The position numbers were made by a program, and so were the translations under genes. Under the pieces are notes generated by a model. That model saw only the letters and a program-made list of their open reading frames with translations. It had not been told where the DNA came from and did no database searches. Positions 30,580-41,859 of a stretch of 64,000 bases of DNA are shown here, one piece after another. Position 1 is the stretch's first letter; every line of letters begins with the position of its first letter. The DNA is taken from assembly GCA_019054805.1 (NCBI GenBank), contig JAHQIY010000003.1, positions 1-64,000 of the forward strand. The letters run 5' to 3'. This DNA comes from Brachionus manjavacas. Its lineage: Eukaryota > Rotifera > Eurotatoria > Ploima > Brachionidae.

Positions 30580-31015
30580 AACTATTTATGTTCTGGATTC
30601 ACAAATTTGTGTTGTCTGTTTGTTCCATCCTTTCACCACTCTATTTGTGAAAAAGTTTTCTCTTTTTCTACAATTTGTTCGTTGCTGTCTTAAACGATGT
30701 CGACCACCTCTAAGAACCCAGCCGGTCCAGTCTGCGTGAGTGAGTTAGCAGGCATGTTGGATGAAACCAGTTTACTTTATTGTAGCCCCTGACGAATTTG
30801 AACATCTTAATCATGTCTCCTCTTTCTCTCCTTTCAGACAATTTTTGCAGCCTTAATTTTCTAAGTCTCTTCTCATAAGTCATATACCTGAGATGATGTA
30901 TTGACTTCGTGGCCTTTCTCTGTTCCAATTCAAGGCGCTTGATATCCTTGCTTGATTTGTACGGACACCACGCTTTACAGCATATTCGAATGTGGTCTTA
31001 CATAAGTCTTGTACA
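30580..31015 (-). pseudogene. LINE (CR1-like) RT C-terminal fragment
   Basis: Minus-strand frames give LKPLYKTYVRPH, then ELEQRKATKSIHHLRYMTYE, KRLRKLRLQKLSERRERGDM, IKMFKFVRGYNKV and finally ENFFTNRVVKGWN. This order is the diagnostic CR1-type ORF2 C-terminus. One frame change is visible near 30720. A related RT palm fragment follows at 31786-32100 in the same orientation. Dead. Confidence 0.8.
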
Positions 31016-31399
31016 GTGGCTTGAGCATTTTGACATCCATTGATGTAAATGTTTTGTGGATTGTAGCAAGTGCTGTGTTGCCCCTCATAGCTGCTAGCTA
31101 CATTGATCGTCTCGCTTATGATTGGACTTCATTCGAAATCCAAGATCTCTTTCTGAAAGTGATTCATCAAGAATATGCACAATTCCAGATACTGGGTCGC
31201 TCATCTTGTACGATTTACTATAATCTAATGCTAAATGAATCTAATGCTATATTAATGTCTTCTCACTAAATTAAGAAATTATTGCCGAAAAAAAATTAAA
31301 GAAACTAGTGCTAATGAAAGCAATGACAAAATTTTTTTTGATTGAATTCCTTGATTTAATTAAAATTTTTTGATTAATAATAATCAAGAAATAGAAACC

Positions 31400-31789
31400 G
31401 CTTATTTACATAAGAGTACTGGATTGATTCAGAAGGAGCAATTGATCACGATGAAGACACAACTATTGAACAATCAAGCGAAAAACAAGAATGGGGAAAC
31501 CATGATCTAGAGATTGTTTATGCTCAACTAATAGCCATTCATGATCTCCCGGATTTAACTTTGCAATCAAACAAAATGAATGTTCAGGCTGAAAATTGTC
31601 AAACTAGATCTACTCCAAGCACGATTTCTAGATACGTTAGACGAAGATCCAGAGGAGCCGCATTTCAACTATATTCGTTCTTTGATGAACCATGAAACTT
31701 TAAATGCCATGTCAAACGCAAAGAAAGCTGAAGAAGAGCGTAAAAAACAATTAACAGATGAATACACAGCTGCCCATTCGATCAATTAA
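31400..31789 (+). pseudogene. coding-like fragment, unrecognised
   Basis: Two overlapping plus-strand frames with non-random composition. An acidic upstream piece (IDHDEDTTIEQSSEKQEWGN, LEIVYAQLIAIHDLPDLTLQ) shifts into a second frame (ARFLDTLDEDPEEPHFNYI.., KKAEEERKKQLTDEYTAAHS). The join is consistent with one frameshift. I do not recognise the family. It sits inside a region of LINE debris, so it may be transposon-derived or a degraded host gene. Confidence 0.3.
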
Positions 31790-32110
31790 ATAAAGTCATC
31801 TTGCAGCATCTTTCTATCAAGATTGTTCTTGATAATTGCTAGTAGTTTGCTTTCATCGGAAAACAACTTACAAAAATGATGTAGCTTTTCTGGCGTTAAA
31901 TTAATAAATATTAAGAAAAGTAGTGGTTCTAAGACTGGCCCTTGTGGAACACCACTTTCTACCTTCTTCCATTCTGACATGTTTTCACCCATAACTTCTC
32001 TTTGATGCCTATCAAAAAAAAGCTTTTTATAACAAAGCCATCAAAACTATAGGCTTCCAATTTGTTCAATAGCTCTTCATGTGGCACCGTGTCAAACGCC
32101 TAAAATAATT
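31786..32110 (-). pseudogene. LINE RT palm fragment
   Basis: The minus strand encodes SGVPQGPVLEPLLFLIFIN and a catalytic box that reads FSDE where [FY]ADD is expected. Upstream (32030-32100) it encodes AFDTVPHEELLNKLEAYSFD. Non-functional. Confidence 0.8.
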
Positions 32111-32471
32111 TAAAATAAAAATTAAATTAAATTTCTAAAACCAGAATCATTATATTCGTGGTAAAGATGATTTTTCAATTGGCACCATTAACACAAATTT
32201 TTGATGGTTTGTTAAAACCAATGCTTTGGCTTTTTTTATATTTTGTTCTTGTTATTTTTACCAAAGATCACAATACTCTGGTTTTAAATCGAGAAAGGCT
32301 TTATGATGCTTACAGTTTGAAATTTAGCCATAGATGTTAAAAAAATTTTGACAATACTTTTAAATAAAAGCAAGTTAATGAATCGTAAAAAACTTGTGAA
32401 ATAAAATTTTTTTTATTTTTTTTACGATACTAAAAATGTTTTCTAAATAAATGGTTTAACCTTAAAAGAAA

Positions 32472-33242
32472 TTAGCACTTGAGTTCGCATAGAACTAAAT
32501 TATATCCAAGCATGTGCCAATCATGCCAGCCTCTATGCTTTTTTTCACTTATTATATACAAATCAAATATAAATTTTGAAGGACCGCCGCTTGGTTGATG
32601 GCTTGTCAAGTCCCAATCAAAATAAGTCAAGGGACTGCCATCAATCAGTCTCCATGAGTTTGTTTCTATTGATTTGTAAAATCCCAACCAGTATCCACTG
32701 AATCCATGGTTGGTAAAACCTTTTAATAGTTCATAAGAGCGAATCATAAATTTTCCTCCTACAAACCCTTAATTGAAAACAATTAAATCAATGATTTACT
32801 TAAAATAAATATTCTTTTTAAAATTTTGATTTAAAACTCTCAGAAAATATTTCGATAATTTTCAAAAAATAAATTTACATCTAAAAAAATTAATGTCATT
32901 TGCACTATCTGCAACAGGTAAATGAGCACCAAACGACTGACAGTAATTTTCAGCATCAATCCAGTTCATTTGTATGTCAGCTATTGCATAGTATTTTTTG
33001 GTTCCAGCACGCTGTATAAAACCATAAGTTACAGGGTTTGTACACGCTGAAAAATTTCTAATATTGCTTGGCGTAACATTAATTTCTAACCCATTATTAA
33101 TATTAAAATTTCCTGCTCCAATGTTAAAATTTCTCTCTGAATTGTTAAAAATTCGACCAAAACTTGAAGATGGCAATGGTTTCTGTTGATTTTGACAAAG
33201 CATCAACTGTATTAAGTTAAATATTGTTAAAAATTCAATCAT
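32472..33242 (-). CDS. secreted C-type lectin-domain protein
   Basis: Two exons on the minus strand: 32879-33242 and 32472-32767, with a 111-bp intron (donor GTAAAT, acceptor AAG). The junction codon is TGG (Trp), and the predicted protein has 219 residues. The N-terminus is a signal peptide (MIEFLTIFNLIQLMLCQ), followed by an Asn/Ser-rich stretch (residues about 20-65). The C-type lectin domain shows WIDAENYCQSFGAHLPVA, then GYWLGFYKS, a QPSGGPS loop at the usual EPN/QPD site, WHDW and CELKC at the end. The paired Cys expected for the fold (NYC..LCEL) are present. Ca2+-dependent sugar binding is doubtful, because the loop is QPS and WHD replaces WND. Extracellular, probably binding or immune role. 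Confidence 0.85.
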
Positions 33243-34049
33243 AATCTAAATTTTGAGTTTTTTCTACTTTTCAAATTTTAAAATAAATAATTCTTTTTAT
33301 ATTATTTTCGTAAAATGCACGCCCTTTAAAATTATTTTTTTATTTTTAATTTACGATCAGGTAAAAGCTAAATTAAACAATCAACAAACATCAGCTTAAA
33401 CAATATCAACAGCAAACATTTACTTAGACAACATCAACTATCACTAACAACATAGCGACACAAAGTACCAGTAATTGCAATTTTCTTTAAATTTTTCTGT
33501 AAATTAAAATTTCATGAGTTTAACTTTTTCCCTTTTTAATAATAAATAATAAATTGAAGTGACGGGTCTCAACTAAACTCCTAAGTTTAATCGGCTAAAA
33601 TCTAGCTCACTAAATTTTAGTTAGCTAATTCTTAGTCGACTAAATTCTAGAAAGCATTAGTTTAGTCAAAATAGCTAAAATTAAAAATATTCAACATTGG
33701 TTATGCTTTTTATTAATTGATATTGAAATTGATTTGTAAATGATATTGTATTAAACAATATTATATTAAACACATTAAACTTTATTAAACATCGCCGCTG
33801 GGCGTTTATTGAATTAAATAAGTAAAAAAATTAATATTTTGTTGAATAATATACAATTGATATTTGATTTACTGTAAAGGGATAAGAATTTAATATCGTT
33901 GTAATCCTAATCACTAAATTTCTTTTTATCTCATTCACTGTCCTAAAATTCGGCTACTTAAAGTTCAAAATCATGACCACATGATCAAAACTTAAAAGAT
34001 TAAAATCTAAATAAAATTGATGAAAAAAGCTTTTTGAAAATACTTTTTA

Positions 34050-34180
34050 ATTAAAAGTGAAAGCTTCCTGAGAAATCTGCAATGGATGCCATCTTCACCA
34101 GGCGAAGAGTCGATTGTTAATTTATCAATAATATTGACTACTTCTAAAAACAAGAATTTTGAAAATTGAGCGTCACTGCA
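34050..34180 (-). pseudogene. LINE RT N-terminal scrap
   Basis: The minus strand reads EVVNIIDKLTIDSSPGEDGI followed by HCRFLRKL, the start of LINE RT (normally KSPGPDGI). Very short fragment inside the long-TIR element. Confidence 0.6.
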
Positions 34181-35429
34181 ATCCAACTTAGAAACAAATT
34201 AACAAAATATTATATGGTCAGTAAAATAATGTATATTTAATCAGTAAATCTACTTCAGTAAATTAATTAAAAAGAAATAGCAAAAATATTTATTTTTTCA
34301 GTAAATTTATTGAATTGTCTCAGCAAAAGTATTTTAATCTGCAGTAAAATTTATTCAGTAGAATAATTCAAAAAAATAATTAAATGTTCAGTTAATATAA
34401 AATTATTAAATAAGTAAATCCATTTCAGTCAGTTAATTAAAAAGAAAGGGAATATTATTTCAGCAAAATCAATTTCTGATAAACACAATGAAAAAAACAT
34501 TCAACACAATTCGATTTATTCTCAGCACAAAAAATTATATTTAAAAAAAAAACATTTAACACTAAAAATTTGTGTTTGAAAATAATTCTTAAAGAAAATT
34601 TTTTTTCAACACAAAAATATTTCAAATAAAATAAATTTTTTTTTAATTTTAAATTTTATTTGAATATATTTATAAGTGGAAATTAAGTAAATAAAGTATA
34701 TTTCGAAGCTTAAATAAAAGAACTTAAAAAAATTAGTCTCTAGAAAACCATTTTTCCGCATTTTTTGCTCTACCTCTTCTAGGTTTATTGACAAATTGGT
34801 CCTTTTTTTTAAACAGTTCTTTTAATGCCAATAAATGTGCACAATATCCTATTTTAGTGAAAAACTTGCAAGAACATTTCTTACTGTAAAGGTTAACTTT
34901 ATAACAGTTCTTGAATAAATAAGTTCTTGAATAAATTTTTTTGAAATTTTCTTAGCAAGCCATTTTTTTACCCAGTTTAATGCTACACTTTGAAGGCTTA
35001 GGCACCATGGCAAAAAATTTTGAATCAATTGAATAGTACTTAATTATTTCCATGCTTTTAATTAAAAAAGCATGAACGCTCAATTTTCTCCTGTAAGTAA
35101 AGTCACGCTTTATTGTTGCATTTAAAGAATTAAAAAGCATTTTTGTGTTTACTGTTTTTTTCAAAATTATTTTCTGTATTGAATGCATTTTAAATTTTAT
35201 TTTTAATTTTTGTGCTAAAAGTATTTTTTCAAATTTTAGTTTTGGTGTTGAGAAGAAATCATTTTGTGCTGAGCGTTTTGAAATTGTGTTGAATGGTTAT
35301 TTTTTTGTGTTGAAAAGGTAGACCCAAAAAGAAATAGCAAAAATATTTATTAATTCAGTAAATTTATTGAATTTTAGCTTACTGACTGGAAATTACCCCT
35401 AAGAATAGTATTGAAGGCAGAGTAATTAA

Positions 35430-35690
35430 GCACCGATGGTACATACAAACTCTACTGGAATAAACTGCCAGTGATCATGATAGGTACAACTGATCGAGGA
35501 AATCACTACCATCCGTTTGGTCTTGCGCTCGTCTTCCAAGAATGTTCAGTCGACTTTGAGTTCATTTTCAAGAGCGTTCAAGTATGTCAAAGCAGCTCAT
35601 GGGTTCGATTTCCACCCAACAATCTTGCTTGCTGACGGCGCAGATGCCATAACAAACAGTAATTTTCAGTCAGTAAGCTAAAATTCAATA
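35430..35690 (+). pseudogene. Mutator-like transposase catalytic fragment
   Basis: The plus strand encodes STDGTYKLYWNKLPVIMIG, then TTDRGNHYHPFGLALVFQE and CSVDFEFIFKS. After a one-base frame change it encodes AAHGFDFHPTILLADGADAI and TNSNF. This is the MULE DDE core: DATYK-like first Asp, GTTD..HPFGLAL, then the ADGADAI second Asp. The remainder of the transposase is absent. It is locally GC-richer than the flanks and enclosed by an inverted repeat. Confidence 0.85.
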
Positions 35691-36665
35691 AATTTGCTAA
35701 ATTAATAAATATTTTTGCTATTTCTTTTTAATTAAAACATCATGAATTAACCATAATTTTCGTAAAATATAGATATAGAAGCAGCACTGTATTTTCGAGA
35801 AGAATTGATTTTTTTTTTTTAAATTATATTTTTATAATGAATATATTTTGAGTATAAAGTTTAGTGTTTATTTTAAAATTTTTAAAATTTATTAAACATG
35901 ATTTGTTTAATCTTTAATTGGGAAGAAAATTATTGAATAAATTTTTATCTGAAATAAAATAAAATCTAAACCAAGATTTGGAAATTTTGCAACACAAAAG
36001 TTAATTTTGTTTCGCAGTAATTTATTTTAATTTATTTTAAATTTAAATATCATTTAAAATTGTGTGTGGATTTTAAATTTGTCTTCAAAATTTTCAAATA
36101 AATATTTTATAAAAATAAATTAAAGTTCAATTGGGAAAAAAAAATTTTTTTTTTTCAAATTAAAAAAATTAACATTTTGTGTTTAATTAAAAATTATTTT
36201 AAAAAATCTTTTTGTATCAATTTTATTTAGATTTTAATCTATTAAGTTTTAATCATGTGACCATGATCATGAAATCCAAGTTGCCGAATTTTAGGACAGT
36301 AAATGAAATAGATAGTAAATTTTGTGATTAGGATTTCTACAATATTAAATTCCTTATCCCTATACAGTAAATCAATTGTATCAATTGTATATTAATAATA
36401 AAATATGAGCTTACATTTTAGATGAAATTTGAATAAAATCGAGTAAAAATTATTTTAAAATAAAAATCATTCAAATATTATTATTATTTTTGACTTAAAA
36501 ATGCTAGTTATTAAAAACAAGTTAACTAGAATTTAGTGAGCTAAATAGCCGACTGAACTTAGTAGTTAAGTTGAGACCCACCACTTAAATTTATTATTTA
36601 TTATTCAACAGGGAAAAAATTAAATTTAAAAATGTTTTAATTTACAAAAATATTAAAGAAAATGA

Positions 36666-37407
36666 AAATTTTAAATAAAAACTGTAGTTATTGTTTTAAG
36701 ACCTGTATCTTGTAACCCTTCTTTTGCTTCACTCTAGTCTTCAGTTTTAGGAAAAATTTAAAAGTAAAAAATTTTAAAATTGAATTAAAATTTTGGATCA
36801 GTTTGTTTATCTTTTTTTCTCAATATACACAATGATTTAAAAAACTTTTTTTTTATTGAATAAATATATTTGTGAATAATCGGAAAATTGAATTACAAAG
36901 ATATTCAAACATTTGAATTTACATTAAAAATAAGGTAGTTATTAACAAACTTAGACTGAAAACTTTGTCTTCACTCGTTAATCAGAATATGGAAATTCAC
37001 AAAGCCAATAAATTTGAAAAAAAAAAAGATATTATAAATCATTTACGAGGGAGATGAGTTTCGTTCAATTAGCAAAAATTTTTTCCGACTTTTTTTCTTT
37101 GAATAAAAATAAATTTTGGCAACTTTTGATTAATCATGATAAAAAATTAATCTATAAATTTAAAAGTTCGTCTAAGCACTAAATACCAAAAAGCACACTT
37201 AAAAAAAATGATGACACAAACAAAAGTAAAATTTAAGTATTCTATTTTAAAATAATAATTTTTAGGAAGTGTTTTTCTTTATTTTATCGCTAATTTTTGT
37301 TGGCTTTTCAACAAGCTGTTAAAAAAACTTACTCAATAGATAAAAATCTTTCGGGTCCTAATATTTAAAGCAAAAATAAAAAGCATATATTATTAATTCA
37401 GTTTAAA
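36666..37407. other. AT-rich region upstream of metalloproteinase
   Basis: No coding signal. Contains the presumed promoter of the gene starting at 37408; no element can be named. Confidence 0.4.
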
Positions 37408-38345
37408 ATGATTCCAAAATTTATTCTTGTTTTGTCTTTGACTATTGTGTTAACGGAGACAAAATTTTCTAATATCGATGCTTTTGTAAATTTTAGAATT
37501 TTTTTTATTTATTAATCCTCTTATTTTTTGTCACACAAAGAATTATCTTGATCGATTGGGCTATTTAAACAAAACCAAAGAGAATCTGTCTCCACAAAGA
37601 ATGAGAAACACAAATTTTTTAATCAAACAATCTTTGAAGTAAATTTTTTTATTTTTTACTTTTTGGAATTTTGAATAATAAAAATAAATACTCTAGGCTT
37701 TTTCAAAAAATGCACGGTCTAAAGGCCACAGGCGTTTTAAATGCGGCTACCATTGAAAAAATGCAAACGCCAAGATGTGGTCTGCCAGATTTTCAAAAAA
37801 GATTTGTTACAGGTCAATTAAATAATTTAAAAAATGCATTTATTTGAGTTATTAAATTCTTGTCAATTTAAGTAAGTAAATGGAAAAAGAAAAAACTGAG
37901 ATATGCAGTGTTAAATCAAAATAAGGAACTTAAAGGTAAAACAGGCAGGATAATGGCTCAGGCGTTTAGATACTGGGCCGATGTATCTGGATTAAGTTTT
38001 AGAAGAGTTGGTCGTAAAAAGAAGCGTGAAATAGCTATTAAATTCGGATCCATATGTCACGGCGATCGGTTTCCATTCGATGGACCTGGGGGTGTTTTGG
38101 CCCATGCTTTTTTTCCATCAGATGGTCGAGTGCATTTTGATGAAGATGAAGAATTTACAGATAAATCCAGGTCGGGAATAAATCTAAAAGTTGTTGCTGT
38201 GCACGAATTTGGTCATGCTTTGGGCCTGGATCATACTACTGACAAAAAAGCAGTTATGTATCCTTATTACCAAGGATATGATCCAAATTTTAAACTTGGA
38301 GATGATGACATCAGAGGAATTCAATCTTTGTATGGCAAGAAGTAA
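37408..38345 (+). CDS. matrix metalloproteinase, minimal (matrilysin-like)
   Basis: Four exons: 37408-37485, 37541-37638, 37697-37812 and 37873-38345, with introns of 55-60 bp, all GT..AG, giving 254 residues. There is a signal peptide (MIPKFILVLSLTIVLTE). The propeptide carries LFQKMHGLKATGVLN and the cysteine switch PRCGLPD (Cys about 86). The catalytic domain has HGDRFPFDGPGGVLAHAF (structural Zn/Ca site), the zinc motif HEFGHALGLDH (about 207-217) and the Met-turn VMYP. The protein stops just after the catalytic domain (IQSLYGKK), so there is no hemopexin domain. This is the layout of matrilysin-type MMPs. Secreted zinc endopeptidase acting on extracellular matrix or surface proteins. A basic run (KWKKKKLRY) marks the propeptide/catalytic border. 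Confidence 0.93.
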
Positions 38346-38429
38346 TCTACCATAAAACAGATTGAATAAAAATAATAATTTATTACTTATGTTTATATTG
38401 AAAAATAAATATATATGTTTGAATATATT

Positions 38430-38890
38430 TAAAATTGAATGTGGTTTAACTTTTTGTGTTTGAATTAGAAAATGTATCCAATATAACATTGAAAAAGTTG
38501 AGATAACATTGAAAAAGTGTGATGGTTCAATAAATTTATTTTTTTAGTTTCAATTAAAAAATAATTTTAAGTTTATATTGAAAACATTTTCATATTTGAA
38601 ATTAAACTCTTTGGTGAAATAGAATGAGTTTAATTTTTGTTTGGAAATTTGAAAAAAATTTTGAAAATTATTTTTTAACTTTTAAATAATTCTTTTATTT
38701 ATTTTTTACCTAGCAAATGCTACTTCAGAATAAAAACATATTAAAAAACTAAAAATGAAGTTAAATATTATAAAATAAAAAAAAATGACCAAAAAGAAAA
38801 GGAAAAAAAAGAAAAATAATTCATTCAGATTAAATTTTATATTCAGTCGTTGAAAAACTGGATCTAGTCGATTTTCCGTAAAATTCTTGA
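38430..38890. repeat. dispersed repeat R1, copy 2
   Basis: Contains the same blocks as 6150-6600: GTGGTTTAACTTTTTGTG, ACCTAGCAAATGCTACTTC, and CGTTGAAAAACTGGATCTAG at the end. The last part is followed by an inverted partial copy (38900-38970, CAACATTGGATACATTTTG). Confidence 0.55.
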
Positions 38891-38970
38891 AAATACTTTT
38901 TGAATGTTATTTCAACATTGGATACATTTTGTAATTCAAACGCAAAAATTATAAAGTTAAATTTTTAATT

Positions 38971-39490
38971 TTGTGAAAATTTAAGGTTCAAATTAAATAC
39001 AGTTTAAATAAATTCCAATTTTTTTCTCTCAAATGTCAATCAAATTTATGCTCATATGCTCAATCAGATGAATCAGGACTTTGAATTTTTATTCAGAAAT
39101 TAATTAATTATCAAATAACATTTTAATTTTATGCTTTTTACCAAATTTTATTTACATGGTAGAGTTATTTACAAGTCAAATCTAAGTACGGACTGAGAAT
39201 TTAATTTTGGTGATTTTGAATAAAAATGAGTCGACAAAATAACTGCCTGGAATGGCAAAAAAGATCATTCATCAATTATTATCACGGCCACAAGAATTTT
39301 CTTGCTGTTCGAGTTAGTTTTTATGGTAATTATTAATATACTTGAACATTTTTATCACAAAACGATTAGTATTTTAATCAATAATGATAACTTATCAAGA
39401 GTACATACCGGGACAAAAAATAAATAAAGCCTAACTAAGGTCCAAGCAATTGAGACAAGAAGCAATGAAAAATTTTTTAAAAAGTTTATT
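38971..39490. other. AT-rich DNA, possible small exon at 39228-39331
   Basis: An ATG-led open stretch (MSRQNNCLEWQKRSFINYY..) ends at a GTAATT donor-like site near 39325. There is no second exon or family match, so it is not called as a gene. Confidence 0.25.
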
Positions 39491-39492
39491 AG

Positions 39493-39565
39493 CTGTTGCA
39501 GTTTTCTCAGTAACTACAACGCCGACTCTAGCCAACTTAAATGTCTAAAGTTTCACAGTGCATAC
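39493..39565 (+). repeat. solo/partial LTR of the gypsy 2 family
   Basis: GTTGCAGTTTTCTCAGTAAC continues through ACAACGCCGACTCTAGCCAA and matches, with scattered changes, the reverse complement of the end of the 340-bp LTR at 8470-8533. It is in the opposite orientation and clearly older than the complete copy. No internal element sequence accompanies it. Confidence 0.7.
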
Positions 39566-39664
39566 AAAGACTTAGAGTAAAAAAATCCTTTCACTTTAAT
39601 TAATTTAAGAAATTAAAAAAATCTGAGTGTTTGATTACTCATTTAAATTTATCTAAAATATTTT

Positions 39665-40036
39665 GGCATCTTGAAGTTTATGATCAATTTTTGATGCTCA
39701 AATGATCAAACCATTTTTTAATTATTAAATAAATTGTAATTATTTAAAATAATAATTGCAGAGGTATATTTTTGGATTTAACATACTGTAAAATTTAAGG
39801 TAAACTCTGCAATGTCAAAATTAATATTGCAGAGTGCACACCATCTAAATGATACAATTTTAAGTGAATTATTTTTTGCAGACTTAAGCAGAATTTACCT
39901 CTAGATTTAAAAAAGTATGTTTAATCCAAAAATGTATATCTGCACTTATTCTATCAAGAAATAACTATTTATTACATAATTACAGCTTGATTTGATAATT
40001 TTGACATCAAAAACTGATCATAAACTTCAAAATGTC
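39665..40036. mobile_element. MITE family M1, copy 3, with nested MITE
   Basis: Left end GGCATCTTGAAGTTTATG, right end CATAAACTTCAAAATGTC, matching the M1 ends at 19771-20284. Its middle is occupied by another inverted-repeat element (39760-39947). Confidence 0.6.
39760..39947. mobile_element. nested MITE with TGCAGAGGTATATTTTTGG ends
   Basis: The left arm TGCAGAGGTATATTTTTGG followed by ATTTAACATAC is mirrored by GTATGTTTAATCC and AAAAATGTATATCTGCA at the right. About 190 bp, no coding capacity. Confidence 0.6.
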
Positions 40037-40850
40037 AATTTTTTTCCCTTATTTTAATTTATTTTGGTTTAAGTTTAAAAAATAAAATTAAATCGCTAAG
40101 CAATTCAAGATCAAACTCGACAAACGCCTTGGGACTGCCACAGGGCATCAATCAAAACTTTCATGCGCTCCGCATGAAATAAATTTTCATGCTGCAATTA
40201 AAACTACTACTACTAAATAAATCTTAGCAATTAGAAGAGAATTAACATGACTTCCAAAACAAAGTCCAGTGAATTAGTAAATTAGTTGACCAGACTGATT
40301 ATTCCCTAAATTAAGTTGAAGCCATATGCCCAAAATTTTTACAAAGCAAAAAACTATGAAAATAAAGAACAGAGCAAAGTTTTTATTATCTTCATTAAAC
40401 ATAATATTTATTTTGATAGGTCTTTGAATAAAGTTGGATTAAAAAATTTCTTTAATTTACATAATGAAATAATCATAAAATAAATAAATAGACAAAAGAA
40501 TAAAAATTGTTTAATTTTTGTGTTTGTATTACATAGGTAATCTACTTTTGAAAAAACATTCAAATAGTTTCATAGTTTCAAATTAAAAAATAATTTTAAA
40601 TAAAAATTGCAAGCTTTTTGTATCAGTAGGTATCCTTCGACTCATGGCGTCAGTAAAAAGTCGACAATTTCAATTAAAGTCAATAACCGGTTATCCGGAA
40701 TGCCCGATTATCCGGAATCAATTTTCGGAACAGCACATTTTGATTTTTTTTTTTAGCTTTTTCGCTTCCTTCTTTTTAGGCTTTTAGCTAATTTGAACAG
40801 CATTACCTCCGCATTACTTCCTGTGAGTCATTCTGTTATTCGCATTAAAA

Positions 40851-41460
40851 ATGACAAGATCTATGTATCAAGTCCCTAAGCCTCGCAAGAACTCTAGTAA
40901 AAAAGTAATTGAAACTAAGATTGCAAAACGCAAGAAGCTTGTTCTTTACTTTGTTCAGCGGGAGGAGATCATCACTAAGAATAAGAATGAGTACTGCCCA
41001 AAAAAACTTGCGCTAGATTATATGGATGGCTTGAGTATGATTTACGACATTATCGCCAAAGGTTCAGCAGAACTTAGCAAATTCAGAAAAGATAATCCAG
41101 ACAGTGCGATCAGATGCACACTTAAGACATCAAGCTATCCGCTATTAGACGAAGCACTCAACTTTTGGTTTTACCAAGTTCGCAACAGCAAAGTGCCAAT
41201 CAACTTCGAAACAGTTGCCTTTCAAGCAAAGATATTTCAATGAGAGTTCTATCCAGCCGCCGAAAACTTCAGTGCATCTTCAGGCTAAATCCAGAGATTC
41301 TGCAAACGACACAACATCAAAACCATCAAGCTTCATGGGGAAAAGCAATCAGCAGACTTTGACGCCGTTGAACCATTCCTCATCAAGATGGCAGAGATTC
41401 AAAAAGAATACACGAGAAAGGATGGCATCTTTGTCTTAGCGTCCGTTTGGAAGTCAACTC
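40851..41460 (+). pseudogene. pogo transposase N-terminal DNA-binding part
   Basis: The open 130-residue frame ends in the CENP-B/pogo HTH (LLDEALNFWFYQVRNSKVPI, NFETVAFQAKIF). A frame change follows. The next pogo landmarks (FCKRHNIKTIKLHGEKQSAD and EPFLIKMAEIQKEYTRKDGI) continue to about 41450. The catalytic DDE domain that should come next is missing. DNA binding might be preserved; transposition could not be. Confidence 0.8.
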
Positions 41461-41538
41461 CCACAACGACATTAAAACAAGATTTGGCACAAGTTAAATA
41501 TAAACGTCGAAGTTACTGATATTGTTTCTGAGCCGACT

Positions 41539-41859
41539 TTGCCATATCGAAACGTTATTCCAAGACACAAGATTGAGAGTTGGCTGCAGACCGAAGAAGG
41601 CGATGAGGGTTTCGAATTAATGGACAGCGCAGGCATTATTGAACGAGTCGGAAACCCAGATAGGATTGTGGATCAGATGAAAGAGGATGAAGCCGATGAA
41701 GACACGCCCGTTACAGCAGGTGACGTTAACAAGGCCGTAATATTGTGCACACAACTCTCAGACTTGATTCAAAAGATTGGAGGAAGTGAACAAGTACAGG
41801 CCCTATTTGATCTGCAAGTTTTCCTTAGCAACAGACAGTTTGAAGCCAGTACCTACTAA
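41539..41859 (+). pseudogene. pogo transposase C-terminal tail
   Basis: A 106-residue frame, acidic, with WLQTEEGDEGFELMDSAGII and KAVILCTQLSDLIQKIGG. This is the layout of the C-terminal region after the DDE domain in pogo-family transposases. It is preceded by a deletion of the catalytic core. Confidence 0.65.

Larger units (their letters stand above)
33480..36665. mobile_element. long-TIR Mutator-like (MULE) element, non-autonomous
   Basis: The left arm (about 33480-34030) is inversely repeated at the right (about 36180-36665). Shared inverted blocks include GGGTCTCAACT, TAATAAATAATAAATT, CCTAAAATTCGGC and AATCTAAATAAAATTGAT. The arms are about 0.5 kb and moderately diverged. The interior holds a transposase fragment (35430-35690) of the MULE family, itself enclosed by a second inverted pair (35325-35400 and 35675-35745). 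It also holds LINE debris at 34050-34180 and sequence shared with MITE M1. Long TIRs around a MULE transposase piece fit a Mutator-like element. Confidence 0.7.

Noticed and set aside
36130..36200. Apparent hairpin-rich A/T runs that might be a CRISPR-like or satellite array
   Set aside because: No regular unit or spacer structure; simply homopolymers.
39228..39331. Small host exon beginning MSRQNNCLEW
   Set aside because: No partner exon, no family match, short; chance is likely.
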